Source of the DNA: Actinomycetota bacterium
GTDB taxonomy: Bacteria > Actinomycetota > Actinomycetes > Actinomycetales > Microbacteriaceae
DNA: 64,000 nucleotides
Reading direction: 5' to 3'
Assembly (NCBI GenBank): GCA_020160915.1
Contig: JAIUPK010000004.1
Location: 431,418 to 495,417, forward strand
Part shown: positions 50,255 to 60,700 of the stretch, piece by piece
Numbering within the stretch: position 1 is the first letter of the stretch
Layout of the letters: every line of letters begins with the position of its first letter
Program-made: the position numbers and the translations under genes
The notes under the pieces: model-generated
Seen by the model: the letters and a program-made list of their open reading frames with translations, nothing else
Database searches by the model: none
What the model was told of the DNA's origin: nothing

Positions 50255-51175
50255 GTGATCGTCATCGTCGCGCCCGGACAGGGCTCCCAGACTCCCGGGT
50301 TCCTCGAACCCTGGCTCGATCTCGAGGGTGCTCGGGAGCAACTCGGCGCGATCTCCGATGCCGTCGGCATCGACCTGGTCGCCCACGGAACCACGTCGGA
50401 TGCCGACACGATCCGCGACACGAAGGTGGCCCAGCCGCTGATCGTTGCGGCCGGGCTCCTGACCCTCAGCTCCTTGTTCGCCGACGGGCGGCGTGAGAAG
50501 GTCGGCGGTGTCGCCGGGCACTCGGTGGGTGAGGTCACCGCGGCGGCGGCTGCGGGCATCCTGAGCGACACCGATGCTGTCGCCTTCGTGCGCGAGCGCG
50601 GTCGGGCGATGGCGGATGCCGCGGCCCTCGAACCGACGGGCATGTCCGCCGTTCTGGGCGGCGACGAGGCCGCCCTACTCGAGCGTCTCGCCGAGCTGGA
50701 CCTGTTCCCCGCGAACTTCAACGGTGGCGGTCAGCTCGTGGTCGCGGGCGCGCTGCCGGCCCTCGCCGAGCTTGCCGAGAGTCCCGTCGCAGGCACCCGG
50801 GTCATCCCGCTGCAGGTCGCCGGTGCGTTCCACACGCGCTACATGCAGCCGGCTGTGGCACACCTCACCGAGTTCGCCGCGACTCTCGAGTCGCACGATC
50901 CCACGCTGCCGATCTGGACCAACCGCGACGGATCACGGGTGACCAGTGGTTCCGAGTTCGTGAACCTCCTCGTCGGCCAGGTCTCCTCGCCGGTACGGTG
51001 GGACAGGACGATGGAGGCCTTCGCGGCCGCCGGAGTCACCGGAATCATCGAGCTCGCGCCGGCCGGCGCCCTCGTGGGCCTTGCCAAGCGGGGCCTCAAG
51101 GGCGTGCCGACAGTGGCAGTGAAGACTCCGGACGACCTGCAGGCAGCGTTCGAGATGATCGATGGGAACTCATGA
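50255..51175 (+). CDS. fabD: Malonyl-CoA:ACP transacylase
   Basis: The enzyme transfers malonyl units from CoA to ACP. The 306-residue product starts with VIVAPGQGSQTPGFLEPWL (GQGSQ oxyanion motif), has the nucleophile serine in GHSVGEVTA and the catalytic histidine in GAFHTRYM. It starts at GTG 50255 and overlaps fabH by ATGA. Length and motifs are normal. Confidence 0.96.
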   Translation: MIVIVAPGQGSQTPGFLEPWLDLEGAREQLGAISDAVGIDLVAHGTTSDADTIRDTKVAQPLIVAAGLLTLSSLFADGRREKVGGVAGHSVGEVTAAAAAGILSDTDAVAFVRERGRAMADAAALEPTGMSAVLGGDEAALLERLAELDLFPANFNGGGQLVVAGALPALAELAESPVAGTRVIPLQVAGAFHTRYMQPAVAHLTEFAATLESHDPTLPIWTNRDGSRVTSGSEFVNLLVGQVSSPVRWDRTMEAFAAAGVTGIIELAPAGALVGLAKRGLKGVPTVAVKTPDDLQAAFEMIDGNS

Positions 51176-52170
51176 CCACCCTCAAGCAGTCTCACGGGGC
51201 CCAGTTCACCCGCATCTACAGCTACGGCGCGGCACGCGGTGACCGCGTGGTCGGCAACGACGAGTTGATCGAGGCGATCGACTCCAGCGACGAGTGGATT
51301 CAGCAGCGCACCGGAATCGTCACCCGCACCCGCGCCTCAGCGGGGCTCGGCGCCGTGGACCTCGCGACGGAGGCCGCCAGCGAGGCGATCGCCAAGTCGG
51401 GAGTGTCGCCCGAGCAGATCGACCTCGTGATCGTGGCGACGATCAGCAACGTGCAGCAGACGCCCTCCATGGCGGCTGTCGTCGCCGATCGGGTCGGCGC
51501 CAACCCCGCGGCCGCCTACGACGAGAACGCCGCCTGCGCGGGCTTCAGCTACGGCGTGACGCAGGCCGACGCGCTCATCCGCTCCGGCGCAGCGCACTAC
51601 GCGCTGGTGATCGGCGCCGAGAAGCTGTCCGACATCGTCGATCCCACCGACAGGTCGATCTCGTTCCTGCTCGGCGACGGCGCTGGCGCCGTCGTCATCG
51701 GGCCGAGCGACTTCCCCGGTATCGCCGCCGCAGTGTGGGGCTCCGACGGGTCCAAGGCCGACGCCGTGGGCATGGATTCCACGCTCACCGAGTACCGCGA
51801 CGGCAGCGCGAAGTGGCCCACCCTGCGCCAGGACGGCCAGACCGTGTTCCGCTGGGCGGTGTGGGAGATGGCGAAGGTCGCCAAGCAGGCCCTCGAGGCC
51901 GCAGGCATCACGGCTGACGATCTCGCAGCGTTCATCCCCCACCAGGCCAACATGCGCATCATCGACGAGTTCGCCAAGCAGCTGAAGCTGCCGGAGACGG
52001 TTATCGTCGCCCGAGACATCGCGACGACCGGCAACACCAGCGCCGCCTCGATCCCGCTAGCGACGCACCGGCTTCTGGCCGAGCATCCCGAGCTCAGCGG
52101 CGGACTTGCGCTGCAGATCGGATTCGGAGCGGGGCTCGTGTTCGGCGCACAAGTGGTCGTACTCCCCTAG
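51172..52170 (+). CDS. fabH: 3-oxoacyl-ACP synthase III
   Basis: The enzyme condenses a starter acyl-CoA with malonyl-ACP. The ATG overlapping the fabD stop gives 332 residues. The catalytic triad is C in NAACAGFSYG, H in FIPHQANMRI and N in TTGNTSAASIP. DEWIQQRTGI and GDGAGAVVIG are the family signatures. In actinobacteria this enzyme often prefers branched starters. Confidence 0.96.
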   Translation: MTTLKQSHGAQFTRIYSYGAARGDRVVGNDELIEAIDSSDEWIQQRTGIVTRTRASAGLGAVDLATEAASEAIAKSGVSPEQIDLVIVATISNVQQTPSMAAVVADRVGANPAAAYDENAACAGFSYGVTQADALIRSGAAHYALVIGAEKLSDIVDPTDRSISFLLGDGAGAVVIGPSDFPGIAAAVWGSDGSKADAVGMDSTLTEYRDGSAKWPTLRQDGQTVFRWAVWEMAKVAKQALEAAGITADDLAAFIPHQANMRIIDEFAKQLKLPETVIVARDIATTGNTSAASIPLATHRLLAEHPELSGGLALQIGFGAGLVFGAQVVVLP

Positions 52171-52220
52171 CCCCCCTAAACTTGCACACGGTCACATCAC
52201 ATCCCCAAGGAGAGAACACA

Positions 52221-52469
52221 ATGGCATTGTCCACAGAAGAAGTCCTGGCCGGCCTGGCCGAGCTGATCAACGACGAGACCGGCATCGCGACGGACACGGT
52301 CGAGCTGGACAAGTCGTTCACGGACGACCTGGACATCGACTCCATCTCGATGATGACCATCGTCGTCAACGCAGAAGAGAAGTTCGACGTGAAGATCCCC
52401 GACGAAGAGGTCAAGAACCTCAAGACCGTCGGCGACGCCGTCAGCTTCATCACCAGCGCACAGGCCTAG
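52221..52469 (+). CDS. acpP: Acyl carrier protein
   Basis: The 82-residue acidic protein starts at ATG 52221 with AAGGAGAG upstream. The phosphopantetheine serine is in DLDIDSISMM. It carries growing acyl chains between FabD, FabH and FabF. The usual DSL is DSI here, as in many actinobacteria. Confidence 0.96.
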   Translation: MALSTEEVLAGLAELINDETGIATDTVELDKSFTDDLDIDSISMMTIVVNAEEKFDVKIPDEEVKNLKTVGDAVSFITSAQA

Positions 52470-52574
52470 GCCCTGACAGGGCTAGACCCCTCACAGGACT
52501 AGACCCCTGGTTCGCGGCCGACCGCCCGTCGGTCGGCCGCGGCACGTGTGCCCTCCCACAACAGGAACGTTGAT

Positions 52575-53813
52575 ATGACCCCCAAGAAGATCGTTGTTAC
52601 CGGCATCGGTGCCACCTCGCCTCTCGGCGGCACGGCACCCGAATCCTGGGCCGCGCTGCTCGCTGGTGAATCCGGAGCCCACACGCTCACCCACGAGTGG
52701 GTCGCGCAGTACGACCTGCCGGTGACGTTCGCCGCCGAGGCGAGGGTGCGCCCCGAGGACGTCCTCGAGCGCGTCGAGTACAAGCGTCTCGACCCGTCGA
52801 GCCAGTTCGCGCTCATCTCGGCCCGCGAGGCGTGGGCGGATGCCGGCGCTCCCGATGTGGACCCGATCCGCGTCGGCGTCGACTACTCGACCGGCATCGG
52901 CGGTCTCTGGACGCTTCTGGATGCCTGGGACACCCTTCGTGAGAAGGGCCCGCGTCGCGTGCTCCCGATGACGATCCCCATGCTCATGCCGAACGCCGCC
53001 GCTGCGGCGATCAGCATGTCCATCCCCTCGCGCGCATTCGCTCGCACGGATGTCTCGGCCTGCGCGTCGAGCACCGAGGCCATCGCCAACGCGTACGACC
53101 ACCTCCAGTCGGGACTCGCCGATATCGTTCTGGCCGGCGGAACCGAGGCGGTCGTGCATCCGCTGCCCATCGCCTCGTTCGCAGCCATGCAGGCGCTCTC
53201 GAAGCGCAACGACTCACCGTCGACGGCCTCACGCCCCTACGACGTCTCACGGGACGGTTTCGTGCTCGGTGAGGGAGCCGGCACGATCGTGCTGGAGACG
53301 GAGGAGCACGCGCTCGCCCGCGGCGCCCGCATCTACGCCGAGCTCGCTGGCGGCTCGGTCACGAGCGACTCGTACCACATCACGGCGCCCGACCCCGAGG
53401 GTTCGGCAGCAGCCCGCGCCATGCTCGCCGCGCTCGAGCAGGCTGGTGCGAAGACGACCGATGTCGTGCACATCAACGCGCACGCCACCAGCACCCCCGT
53501 CGGCGATATCGCCGAGTACAACGCGATGCTTCGGGTGTTCGGCGACCACCTGCCGAACATCGCGGTGTCGGCCACCAAGGCGTCCACCGGGCACCTTCTC
53601 GGCGGAACCGGCGCGCTCGAGGCGATCTTCACGATCCTCGCCCTGCACCACCGCACGGCGCCGCCCACGATCAACCTCACCGAGCAGGACCCCGAGATCC
53701 CGCTGGATGTCGTCACCTCGCCCCGTGCGCTGGGAGACGGTCCGCTGCTCGCACTGAGCAACTCGTTCGGCTTCGGCGGCCACAACTCGGTGGCGGCGTT
53801 CCGCAGCTACTGA
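52575..53813 (+). CDS. fabF: 3-oxoacyl-ACP synthase II
   Basis: The elongating condensing enzyme has 412 residues from ATG 52575. Active-site Cys lies in DVSACASSTEA, the first His in HINAHATSTPVGD and the second in KASTGHLLGGTGA. It starts MTPKKIVVTGIGATSPLGG. It completes the fabD-fabH-acpP-fabF cluster. Confidence 0.96.
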   Translation: MTPKKIVVTGIGATSPLGGTAPESWAALLAGESGAHTLTHEWVAQYDLPVTFAAEARVRPEDVLERVEYKRLDPSSQFALISAREAWADAGAPDVDPIRVGVDYSTGIGGLWTLLDAWDTLREKGPRRVLPMTIPMLMPNAAAAAISMSIPSRAFARTDVSACASSTEAIANAYDHLQSGLADIVLAGGTEAVVHPLPIASFAAMQALSKRNDSPSTASRPYDVSRDGFVLGEGAGTIVLETEEHALARGARIYAELAGGSVTSDSYHITAPDPEGSAAARAMLAALEQAGAKTTDVVHINAHATSTPVGDIAEYNAMLRVFGDHLPNIAVSATKASTGHLLGGTGALEAIFTILALHHRTAPPTINLTEQDPEIPLDVVTSPRALGDGPLLALSNSFGFGGHNSVAAFRSY

Positions 53814-53962
53814 ACCGGGCGGCAACCCGGATGCGCGGTGCACTCCCCGTCGAACAGCACGAGGTCATCGGCGGTGACGAGCCGCTCGAGCTGAGTCATG
53901 TCGATCAGCGGGGGTACGGCCTCGTCGACGAGTTCTTCCAGTTCCCTGTTCAGCGTGTCCAT
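53807..53962 (-). CDS. Small protein downstream of the DUF3145 gene (51 aa)
   Basis: ATG 53962 begins MDTLNRELEELVDEAVPPLI and the product ends GECTAHPGCRPVQ. It is transcribed with the DUF3145 gene, 17 bases behind it, and overlaps the fabF stop tail to tail. Acidic helical N-terminus and two C-terminal cysteines. Function unknown. Confidence 0.6.
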   Translation of the reverse strand: MDTLNRELEELVDEAVPPLIDMTQLERLVTADDLVLFDGECTAHPGCRPVQ

Positions 53963-53979
53963 GACGACTCCTTCGTCTC

Positions 53980-54534
53980 TCAACCCACCTTGTGAAGCCA
54001 CACCACAGCTGAGTCCTGCCCAGCGTGGCGGAAGACCTCGAGCTCGTCGTCCCAGGCCTGGCCCAGGGCGAGACGCAACTCGCGGTGAAGCTCGATGGCG
54101 TTCGCGCCCGCGACCTCCATGGCGTAGCGCACGCGATCCTCGGGGATGACGACGTTGCCCACCGTGTCGGTCTGGGCGAAGAAGATGCCGAGGTCGGGCG
54201 TGTGCATCCAGCGACCGCCATCGGTGCCGAGACCCGCGTCCTCGGTGACCTCGTAGCGCAGGTGCTCCCAGCCCCGCAGTGCAGAGGCGAGCTTCGCGCC
54301 CGTGCCGCGCTCACCCTCCCAGTAGAACTCAGCACGCTGGGAACCCTTGAGCACCGGCTGCGGCTCCCAGGAGAAGTTCACGGCACGGTCGAGTGCTCGG
54401 CCGGCGGCCCACTCGATGTGTGGGCACAACGCACGAGGAGCGGAGTGCACATACAGCACTCCGCGAGCAGTTGGTGCAGTCACGTGCTGTGCAGACAAGG
54501 CTGCCTCCGTTCCGGTTGGGTGCGACTTCCCCAT
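53980..54534 (-). CDS. DUF3145 family protein
   Basis: The 184-residue product contains GVLYVHSAPRALCPHIEWA, VNFSWEPQPVLKGSQRAEF and FFAQTDTVGNVVIPEDRVR, characteristic of the actinobacterial DUF3145 family often found beside the fab genes. Function unknown. It is convergent with fabF. Confidence 0.9.
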   Translation of the reverse strand: MGKSHPTGTEAALSAQHVTAPTARGVLYVHSAPRALCPHIEWAAGRALDRAVNFSWEPQPVLKGSQRAEFYWEGERGTGAKLASALRGWEHLRYEVTEDAGLGTDGGRWMHTPDLGIFFAQTDTVGNVVIPEDRVRYAMEVAGANAIELHRELRLALGQAWDDELEVFRHAGQDSAVVWLHKVG

Positions 54535-54647
54535 CGACCCAGTGAACGGATGCCCGTAACGGCGGTATTGCGTATGAAATTGGTGCGGCGAACCGCTGGG
54601 GCCATTATTGCCGATGTCGAGGGTGAATCACAAGCGTGTAACTCGTG

Positions 54648-56288
54648 TCACTTCGCTTGGCCGTAGTTGTCGACGACCGCCACCGTCACCGGGAACTCCG
54701 CCGGAATGGCCCCGAAGAGCAACTGTCCGGCCTCGACGGCGGCGAGCCGCACCTGCTCGCTCACGGTGTCGGTGAGCTCAGCGGGGCAGTGCACGACGAT
54801 CTCGTCATGGAGAAAGAACACGAGATGCGGGGCATCCGTGAGCCAGGTGCCGTCGGCCATGGCGTGCAGGCGGCGACGGATGCTCGCCATCCAGCACAGG
54901 GCCCACTCGGCCGCCGAACCCTGCACCACGAAGTTGCGGGTGAAGCGCCCCCAGGCCCGCGCCCGGTTGCGCGCGCGGGACACCTCCGACTCGGATGCCA
55001 CCTCGTCGTAGCCGGCTCCCTGGCCCCGCGGCGAGCTGCGGCCGAGTCGGGTGGTCACGATCTCGCCGCGCTCACCTGCGCGCGCCGCCTCTTCCACGAG
55101 CGCGATCGCCTTCGGGTAGGCGCGCTCGAGCCGGGGCATGAGACGTCCGCTCTCGCCCGTTGTCGCGCCGTACATCGCACCGAGCATCGCGACCTTCGCC
55201 TGGTCGCGCGTCTCGACGGCCCCGCTCGCCACGATTCCCGCATACAGGTCTCCCGCGGCACCCGCCTGCACCATCCCGCGGTCGCCCGACATGGCCGCGA
55301 GGATGCGCGGTTCGAGCTGCGAGGCATCCGCCACCACCAGCTTCCAGCCGGGGTCGGCGATCACCGCGCCCCGGATCTGGCGCGGCAGCTGCAGCGCTCC
55401 CCCGCCGTTCGCAGCCCAGCGACCGGTGACAACCCCGCCCGGCACGTAACCAGGGCGAAACCGCCCGTCGCGCACCCAGGTGTCGAGCCAGTTCCAGCCG
55501 TTGGCCGAGAGCAGGCGCGCGAGCTTCTTGTACTCCAGCAGCGGGCCGATCGCCGGATGCTTCAGCTGCTTCAACTCCCACGATCGCGTCGACGTGACCT
55601 GCAGCCCGACCCTTCCGAGGGCACGCAGCAGGTCCACCGGCGAGTCCGGGTTGAGGCCGGGCGCCTCGAGTAACTGCTGCACCTGCTCCAGGAGCTCTCG
55701 CAGTGCCGCCGGCCGCTCGCCTTCGGGCGGTCGCGGGCCGAGCAGGTCGGCGAGGATCTCCTCGTGCCGCGCCGCGTCCCACGGCAGTCCGGCGTACTCC
55801 AGCTCGGCGGCGATCAGCGCGCCCGCGGATTCCGCCGCCAGCAGCCGATCGATGCGTCCCGGCTGCGCCGACCTGGCGACCGCTTCGCGCTGCAGCACGA
55901 GTTCGGCTACCGGGTCGGCGTCGACGCGCGGCTCATCGCCCTCGAGTTCGAAGAGCGCGCCGCTGGCCGGACGATCGGGCACCCGCGGGGCATCCCACGA
56001 ACTCGCGGCACCGGTCGCAAGGGCGGAGCCCGACGTCAGCTCCGAGTTGCGCAGGATCGCGTGGCAGAGCCTCAGGTCGTAGCAGCGGTCGACGCGCACC
56101 CGCGCGGCCAGCAGTTGCGGGTACCAGTGGGACGTGTCATCCCACACCCACCGAGGCGTGGCGCGCTCCTCGGCTGCGACGAACGACGGCAGGTCCTTGA
56201 CGTACTCGATGCCGAATGACGCGCTCTCGTCGGTGCGCCGAGCCGCCATGATGCGGTCCCCGGCAACCCTGGCGAGAACTATGAGCAT
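54648..56288 (-). CDS. Family A DNA polymerase with 3'-5' exonuclease-like N-terminus
   Basis: ATG 56288 gives 546 residues. The N-terminal about 170 residues look like a degenerate DnaQ/Klenow exonuclease domain. The polymerase domain carries motif A VVADASQLEPRILA, motif B region AKVAMLGAMYGATTGESGR and motif C FFLHDEIVVHCP. It lacks the 5'-3' exonuclease of full DNA polymerase I, as usual for this actinobacterial second family A enzyme. A DNA repair or lesion-related role is presumed. Confidence 0.9.
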   Translation of the reverse strand: MLIVLARVAGDRIMAARRTDESASFGIEYVKDLPSFVAAEERATPRWVWDDTSHWYPQLLAARVRVDRCYDLRLCHAILRNSELTSGSALATGAASSWDAPRVPDRPASGALFELEGDEPRVDADPVAELVLQREAVARSAQPGRIDRLLAAESAGALIAAELEYAGLPWDAARHEEILADLLGPRPPEGERPAALRELLEQVQQLLEAPGLNPDSPVDLLRALGRVGLQVTSTRSWELKQLKHPAIGPLLEYKKLARLLSANGWNWLDTWVRDGRFRPGYVPGGVVTGRWAANGGGALQLPRQIRGAVIADPGWKLVVADASQLEPRILAAMSGDRGMVQAGAAGDLYAGIVASGAVETRDQAKVAMLGAMYGATTGESGRLMPRLERAYPKAIALVEEAARAGERGEIVTTRLGRSSPRGQGAGYDEVASESEVSRARNRARAWGRFTRNFVVQGSAAEWALCWMASIRRRLHAMADGTWLTDAPHLVFFLHDEIVVHCPAELTDTVSEQVRLAAVEAGQLLFGAIPAEFPVTVAVVDNYGQAK

Positions 56289-56292
56289 GGTC

Positions 56293-57117
56293 TCAGCCGT
56301 GCAGCAGTGTGCCGTCCTTGGCGAGCACGTTCTTCTCCCCGGCCTCGATGCGCACCCCGAAACGGTTCTGCTTCGGCGGCAGAGGGCAGTTGAAGTTGTA
56401 GCTGAAGGCGCAGGGCGGCAGCACTGCCCGGTTGAAGTCGAGAGTGATCGTGCCATCCGGATTCGGTGCGACGAACAAGAAGCGACCCACGCTGTAGGTG
56501 TCATCGCCGTTGGTCGCGTCGGCGAAGACGAGCTGCAACGCACGGCCGGCCTTGAACGCCGCGAGGTTGTAGTCGACGCCGTCCTTGGTGAAGGTGATCT
56601 CGCCGGGGATGACCTCCTCACGGGTCTGCCCGTCGTCCTTGAGGTGCTCGAAGCCGAGGGTGGTGCCCGCGGGGTTCTCGGTGAACTTCGCCGTGATGAC
56701 CCACTCCGGGTTGTAGCCGAACGCGTCGATGCCGCCGAACTGCTGGATGCCATCCGAGTTCGAGTCCCACACCCGCAGGGCGTATGTACCCTCGGAGCTG
56801 GCGATGACGAAGCCGGTGACGGTGTCACTGAACACGATGGTGCTCGGGTTCGGGTCATCCTTGCCGCGCACCACGACCGTGCCGTCAACGAGTTCGCCGT
56901 CGACGACGATGTTGTCGGATGCCTCGGCCGTGACCGTGAGCCCGCCGCCCGGGTTCGGCGCCCATCGCCCCGGAACACCGTAGATCGTCTGCTCGGAATC
57001 CACCCACTGAGTATTCACGAGCGCCAGACTGCCGAGCGGCTGCACGACGCTCAGTTCGCGCCGCTCGTGGTAGGTGGCAAGCTGGCTCTCGGGCGTTTCG
57101 GTGGCGGTGTCGGTCAT
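56293..57117 (-). CDS. DUF1684 domain protein
   Basis: The 274-residue product (start ATG 57117, GAGGATGG upstream) has the DUF1684 pattern: FVIASSEGTYALRVWDSNSD in the middle, GRFLFVAPNPDGTITLDFNR and the conserved PPCAFSYNFNCPLPPKQNR near the end. The conserved cysteines of CAFSYNFNCP suggest a metal or catalytic site. The role is unknown. It is adjacent to the polymerase gene on the same strand. Confidence 0.88.
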   Translation of the reverse strand: MTDTATETPESQLATYHERRELSVVQPLGSLALVNTQWVDSEQTIYGVPGRWAPNPGGGLTVTAEASDNIVVDGELVDGTVVVRGKDDPNPSTIVFSDTVTGFVIASSEGTYALRVWDSNSDGIQQFGGIDAFGYNPEWVITAKFTENPAGTTLGFEHLKDDGQTREEVIPGEITFTKDGVDYNLAAFKAGRALQLVFADATNGDDTYSVGRFLFVAPNPDGTITLDFNRAVLPPCAFSYNFNCPLPPKQNRFGVRIEAGEKNVLAKDGTLLHG

Positions 57118-57214
57118 GGGTTCCATCCTCGTGTGATCCACCGACTAAACCGGTGGCGACACGGGTTTATGCCCTGCGTCGAGCCCCTAAACTGTTGTCG
57201 CGCAGACCGGCGCC

Positions 57215-57640
57215 TCATGCGAAAGGCAGCACATGGACCCGATCACCATTAGCGGCGGCATCATCGGCCTCATCATCTTCATCGTCACCGTCGTGTCGAT
57301 CGTCAACAATCCGAATCACGGCGGCCTCGGCAAGTTCATCTGGATTCTGGTCGCATTCTTCCTGTCGATCATCGGCTCGATTCTCTGGCTGATCTTCGGT
57401 CGCGGGCGCGTTCCCAAGCGCTGACGCCCGGTACCACTCCCACATCCGGTCGCACGCCTCCTCCAGCGTCCAGGCGTAACCGAGCAGGCGGCCCTCCGGG
57501 GTGAGCCCTCGCAGGCCCGCGCGCTGGTTGATGCGCCCGTACTCGATGATTCCCACGAGCGTGCCGCGATCGTAGAGCCGCCACTCGCCGGGCCGGAACG
57601 AGTGCTCGAGGTTGTCGCTCGCGCGCCAGTGATGCACCAT
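57215..57640 (-). CDS. Conserved small actinobacterial protein overlapping an antisense gene
   Basis: From MVHHWRASDNLEHSFRPGEW the first about 75 residues (WRLYDRGTLVGIIEYGRINQ, GRLLGYAWTLEEACDRMWEW) look like a genuine domain. The frame then runs without stop through the whole opposite-strand membrane gene to 57,215, and that part is acidic and repetitive. Either the genes overlap or the original stop is lost. The start may be ATG 57640 or 57655. Confidence 0.6.
   Translation of the reverse strand: MVHHWRASDNLEHSFRPGEWRLYDRGTLVGIIEYGRINQRAGLRGLTPEGRLLGYAWTLEEACDRMWEWYRASALGNAPATEDQPENRADDRQEECDQNPDELAEAAVIRIVDDRHDGDDEDDEADDAAANGDRVHVLPFA
57233..57424 (+). CDS. Small two-helix membrane protein (63 aa)
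   Basis: MDPITISGG is followed by two hydrophobic helices (IIGLIIFIVTVVSIVNN and FIWILVAFFLSIIGSILWLI) and a basic tail FGRGRVPKR. This resembles the small PLDc_N-type membrane proteins. AAGGCAG precedes the ATG. It is fully overlapped by an antisense frame. Confidence 0.78.
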   Translation: MDPITISGGIIGLIIFIVTVVSIVNNPNHGGLGKFIWILVAFFLSIIGSILWLIFGRGRVPKR

Positions 57641-57719
57641 TCTTAGAACATACATTCGAAGGTGGTCCCCTGTGAATAGCGCGGCGCATCCCGAGCAACG
57701 CTCGACATAGGCTGAGGCT

Positions 57720-60700
57720 ATGTCGAGCCAGTGGACCGAGACCGCCGCCCAGTACGTCACCAGCACGCAATCGTGCCCACGCTGCGACACCACCCTCGCT
57801 CAGCCTGGACACTGCACCGAGTGCGGTGCCGATCTGGCTGGCCCCCAGGCCAAGGCGGTGTGGAACAGTTCACTCGCCGTCGCCGCAGCGCTTCGCGAGC
57901 GGCAGGCGCTCATCGACGGGCTGCCGAACTTCGGGGAAGCACCGGTCGCGATCCCGGCACTGGTGGCTGCGCCTGCCGGCGCACCTGCTGTCGCCAGCGG
58001 CCCGATTCCAGCCGTGGCAGAGCCTGCCACTCGACGCACCAGCTCGCAGCTCAGCGTGCAGTCGGTGCTCGCTGTGGCCGGCGCCGGCCTCTTCGCCGTG
58101 GCGGCCATCGTCTTCACGTTCTTCAACCCCGACCTCACCGATCTGGGTACACGGTCGGCCATCGTCGCGGGCATCAGCGCGGTCTTCATCGGCGGTGCCT
58201 GGCTGCTCGCCTGGCGTGGCCTCACCTTCTCCGCCGAGGCCGTCGGCGCCCTCGGTGCGGTATTCCTCGGCCTCGACGTGTGGTCGTTCTCGCAGGCCGC
58301 GCCCGACGGCGTGAGCGAGTGGTTGTTCGGCGGCATCGGGATGCTCGTGGCTGCGGCATCCCTGCTGGCACTCGCTGCGCTCGTGCGGCTGCGCACGTGG
58401 CTCTGGGCCGCGTTGGTGGGTATCGCGCTGACCCCCGCACCGTTCGCGTACGCCGTGGATTCTGCGTGGGCCCCCGTGGTGGGCCACCTCGTGGTGGGCT
58501 TCGCCGCCCTCGGCGCACACGTGATCGCGCGGCGGTTCGCTGGTCGCTTTGCAAGCCCGCTGGCTGCCGACCATGGCACCGCGACCGTGATCACGCTGCT
58601 CGTGCTCGCTGTTGTGCCGCTGCAACTCGTGCTCCTGCCGGTCGCGGAGTCGCCTACCCGGGTCGGCCTCAGTTCTGCCGTGCTGGCCGCGCTCGCGCTG
58701 GTCGCCTGGCTCGCCGCGCTTCAGCAGTTGCGGCGCTTCTGGTTGTTCGCGTCGGGCGCGCTGATCACCGCTGCGGTTGCCCTTCTGCCGCTCGTTGCCG
58801 ACCTGTATGACTGGACCTGGTACCTCGCGTTCGTCCCGGCGGCGGCCGCTGTCGCGCTTGTCGTGATCGCGCTCATCCGTCGGCCGTCCTTCCATGCGGG
58901 CGCCCTCACGATCGCCCTGGCCTGCGCCGTGCCTGCGGCCGGAGTCGCTTCGAACCGGCTGACCGCGATGCTGCTCGGCGGCGGGGAGTTCACCGGCAAC
59001 GCGACTACCGAGCTCGCCGCGCTCTTCGGTCTCGCCGCGACCGCACTTGCCTGCGGATTCCTCGCGTGGCGCACCCGGGGCGCTCGCACGCTTGCGTTCA
59101 CCCTGTGGATCGCCTGCCTCGCACTTCTCGCACTCACCGTCTGGTCGGCGCTCGCGCTGCCCACCCAGATCGTCGCGACGCTCGCGTTGGCCGTCGTTCT
59201 CAGCGCCGTTGTCGTGCGGGTGCGCCTGCCCCTCGTCGCCCGCGTGCCGCTCGCCGTGACGGCGCATGTCGGTGCGCTCATGGCCGCGGTGATCTCGTGG
59301 CACGATCCAGCCAGCCGCGTGCTCGCCGGAGCTGCCGCGGTCGCGACGCTGTTCGCCGTCGCTCGCACTGTGCCCCTGAAGGTGCGGCCGGTGCACGTCG
59401 GTGTTGGCTACGCCTATGCGCTCGTCATCGTCGCGGCTGCGCTCGACCTCGCCGGATTCGAGACGATCGCGGTGCTCTGCCTCACGACGACTGTCGGCTC
59501 GCTCGCTGCCCTCGCGGTCACCCTGGTCGGCCGGTTCAGGCCGGGCACCTGGTACGCCGTGCTGATCGTCACCGCTGTGCCCTTCGCGATCGGCATCGTG
59601 TCGGTGCTGCTCGACCGCAGCGGCTGGACTGCTCTGTCGACCGGTGTCACCTTCGCCCTGCTCCTGGCGATCATGCTGACCCGCCGCCCCGGCCTGACGC
59701 TGGTCATCCGGGCCGGTGCCGCAGCGTTGCTCGTGCCCGCCCTCGCCGTCGTCGTGATCTGTCTGGGCGCGCAGGTGCTCTCGGTGAGCGCCTCCCCCAT
59801 CACCCTGCCGGTCATTGCCGTGATCGTCGCGTGCACGCTGCCGGCGACGGGCCTGATCGCGGCGGCGGTCGCCGCACAGGGCGTCTCCGCGGCGGATGCC
59901 GCGGTCGTGCGGGTATGGATCGAGATCTCCTCGCTGGTCACCGGGGCGATCGCGGTGGTGCTCGCGCTGGTACGCTCGGCAGCGGGCATCCCGACGACGT
60001 TCCTCGTACTGGTGATTCTCGGGATCGGCGCCATCGCGACGGCGGTCTTCGCCAAGCGTCGCTACGGCTGGCCAGTCGCCGGCATCGCGTTCACGGGCGC
60101 GCTGTGGTGCGTGTGGTGGCTCGCCGGCATCACTGTGCTCGAGCCGTACCTGTTGCCGCCGGCGCTCGGTACGGCCCTCGTCGCCGCGATCCTGGTCGCC
60201 CGCGATCGGCCGGGCATGGGGATCTCCGCGGTCGGCCTGTACTGGACAGGTCTCGGTGTCGCGGCCGTGCCGACCCTCGTTCTTCTCGCCCTCTCCGGGT
60301 CGGACCAGGCGAGTCTGCCGTGGCGTTCGCTCGGGCTGCTGGGGGCGGCGCTCGTGCTCATGGTGTTCGCCGCGCTTATCCCGCGCCTTGTGAAGGTCAG
60401 CGCCCTACGGCGCATCGGCCCGCTACGGGCCCCCACCCTCGTTGTGGCCATCGGGGCGGCATCCGCTGGGGCGATTCAGGGCATCCGCTACGGGCTAGGG
60501 CTCGACGCCGTGGCGGTCGCCAGCCGTGAACTCGTGATGCTGCCGGTGCTCGGGTTCGCCGTCGCGGCAACGGTTCTCGCCGTCGTCGCGGCCCGGATGC
60601 TCGGCTCACGCTCGCGCTGGAGCTACGTGCCCGCCACGGTCTACCTCGTGGCGGGGCCGATCGCGGCGATCCGGGAGGGCTGGTTCCCGATCCTCACGGT

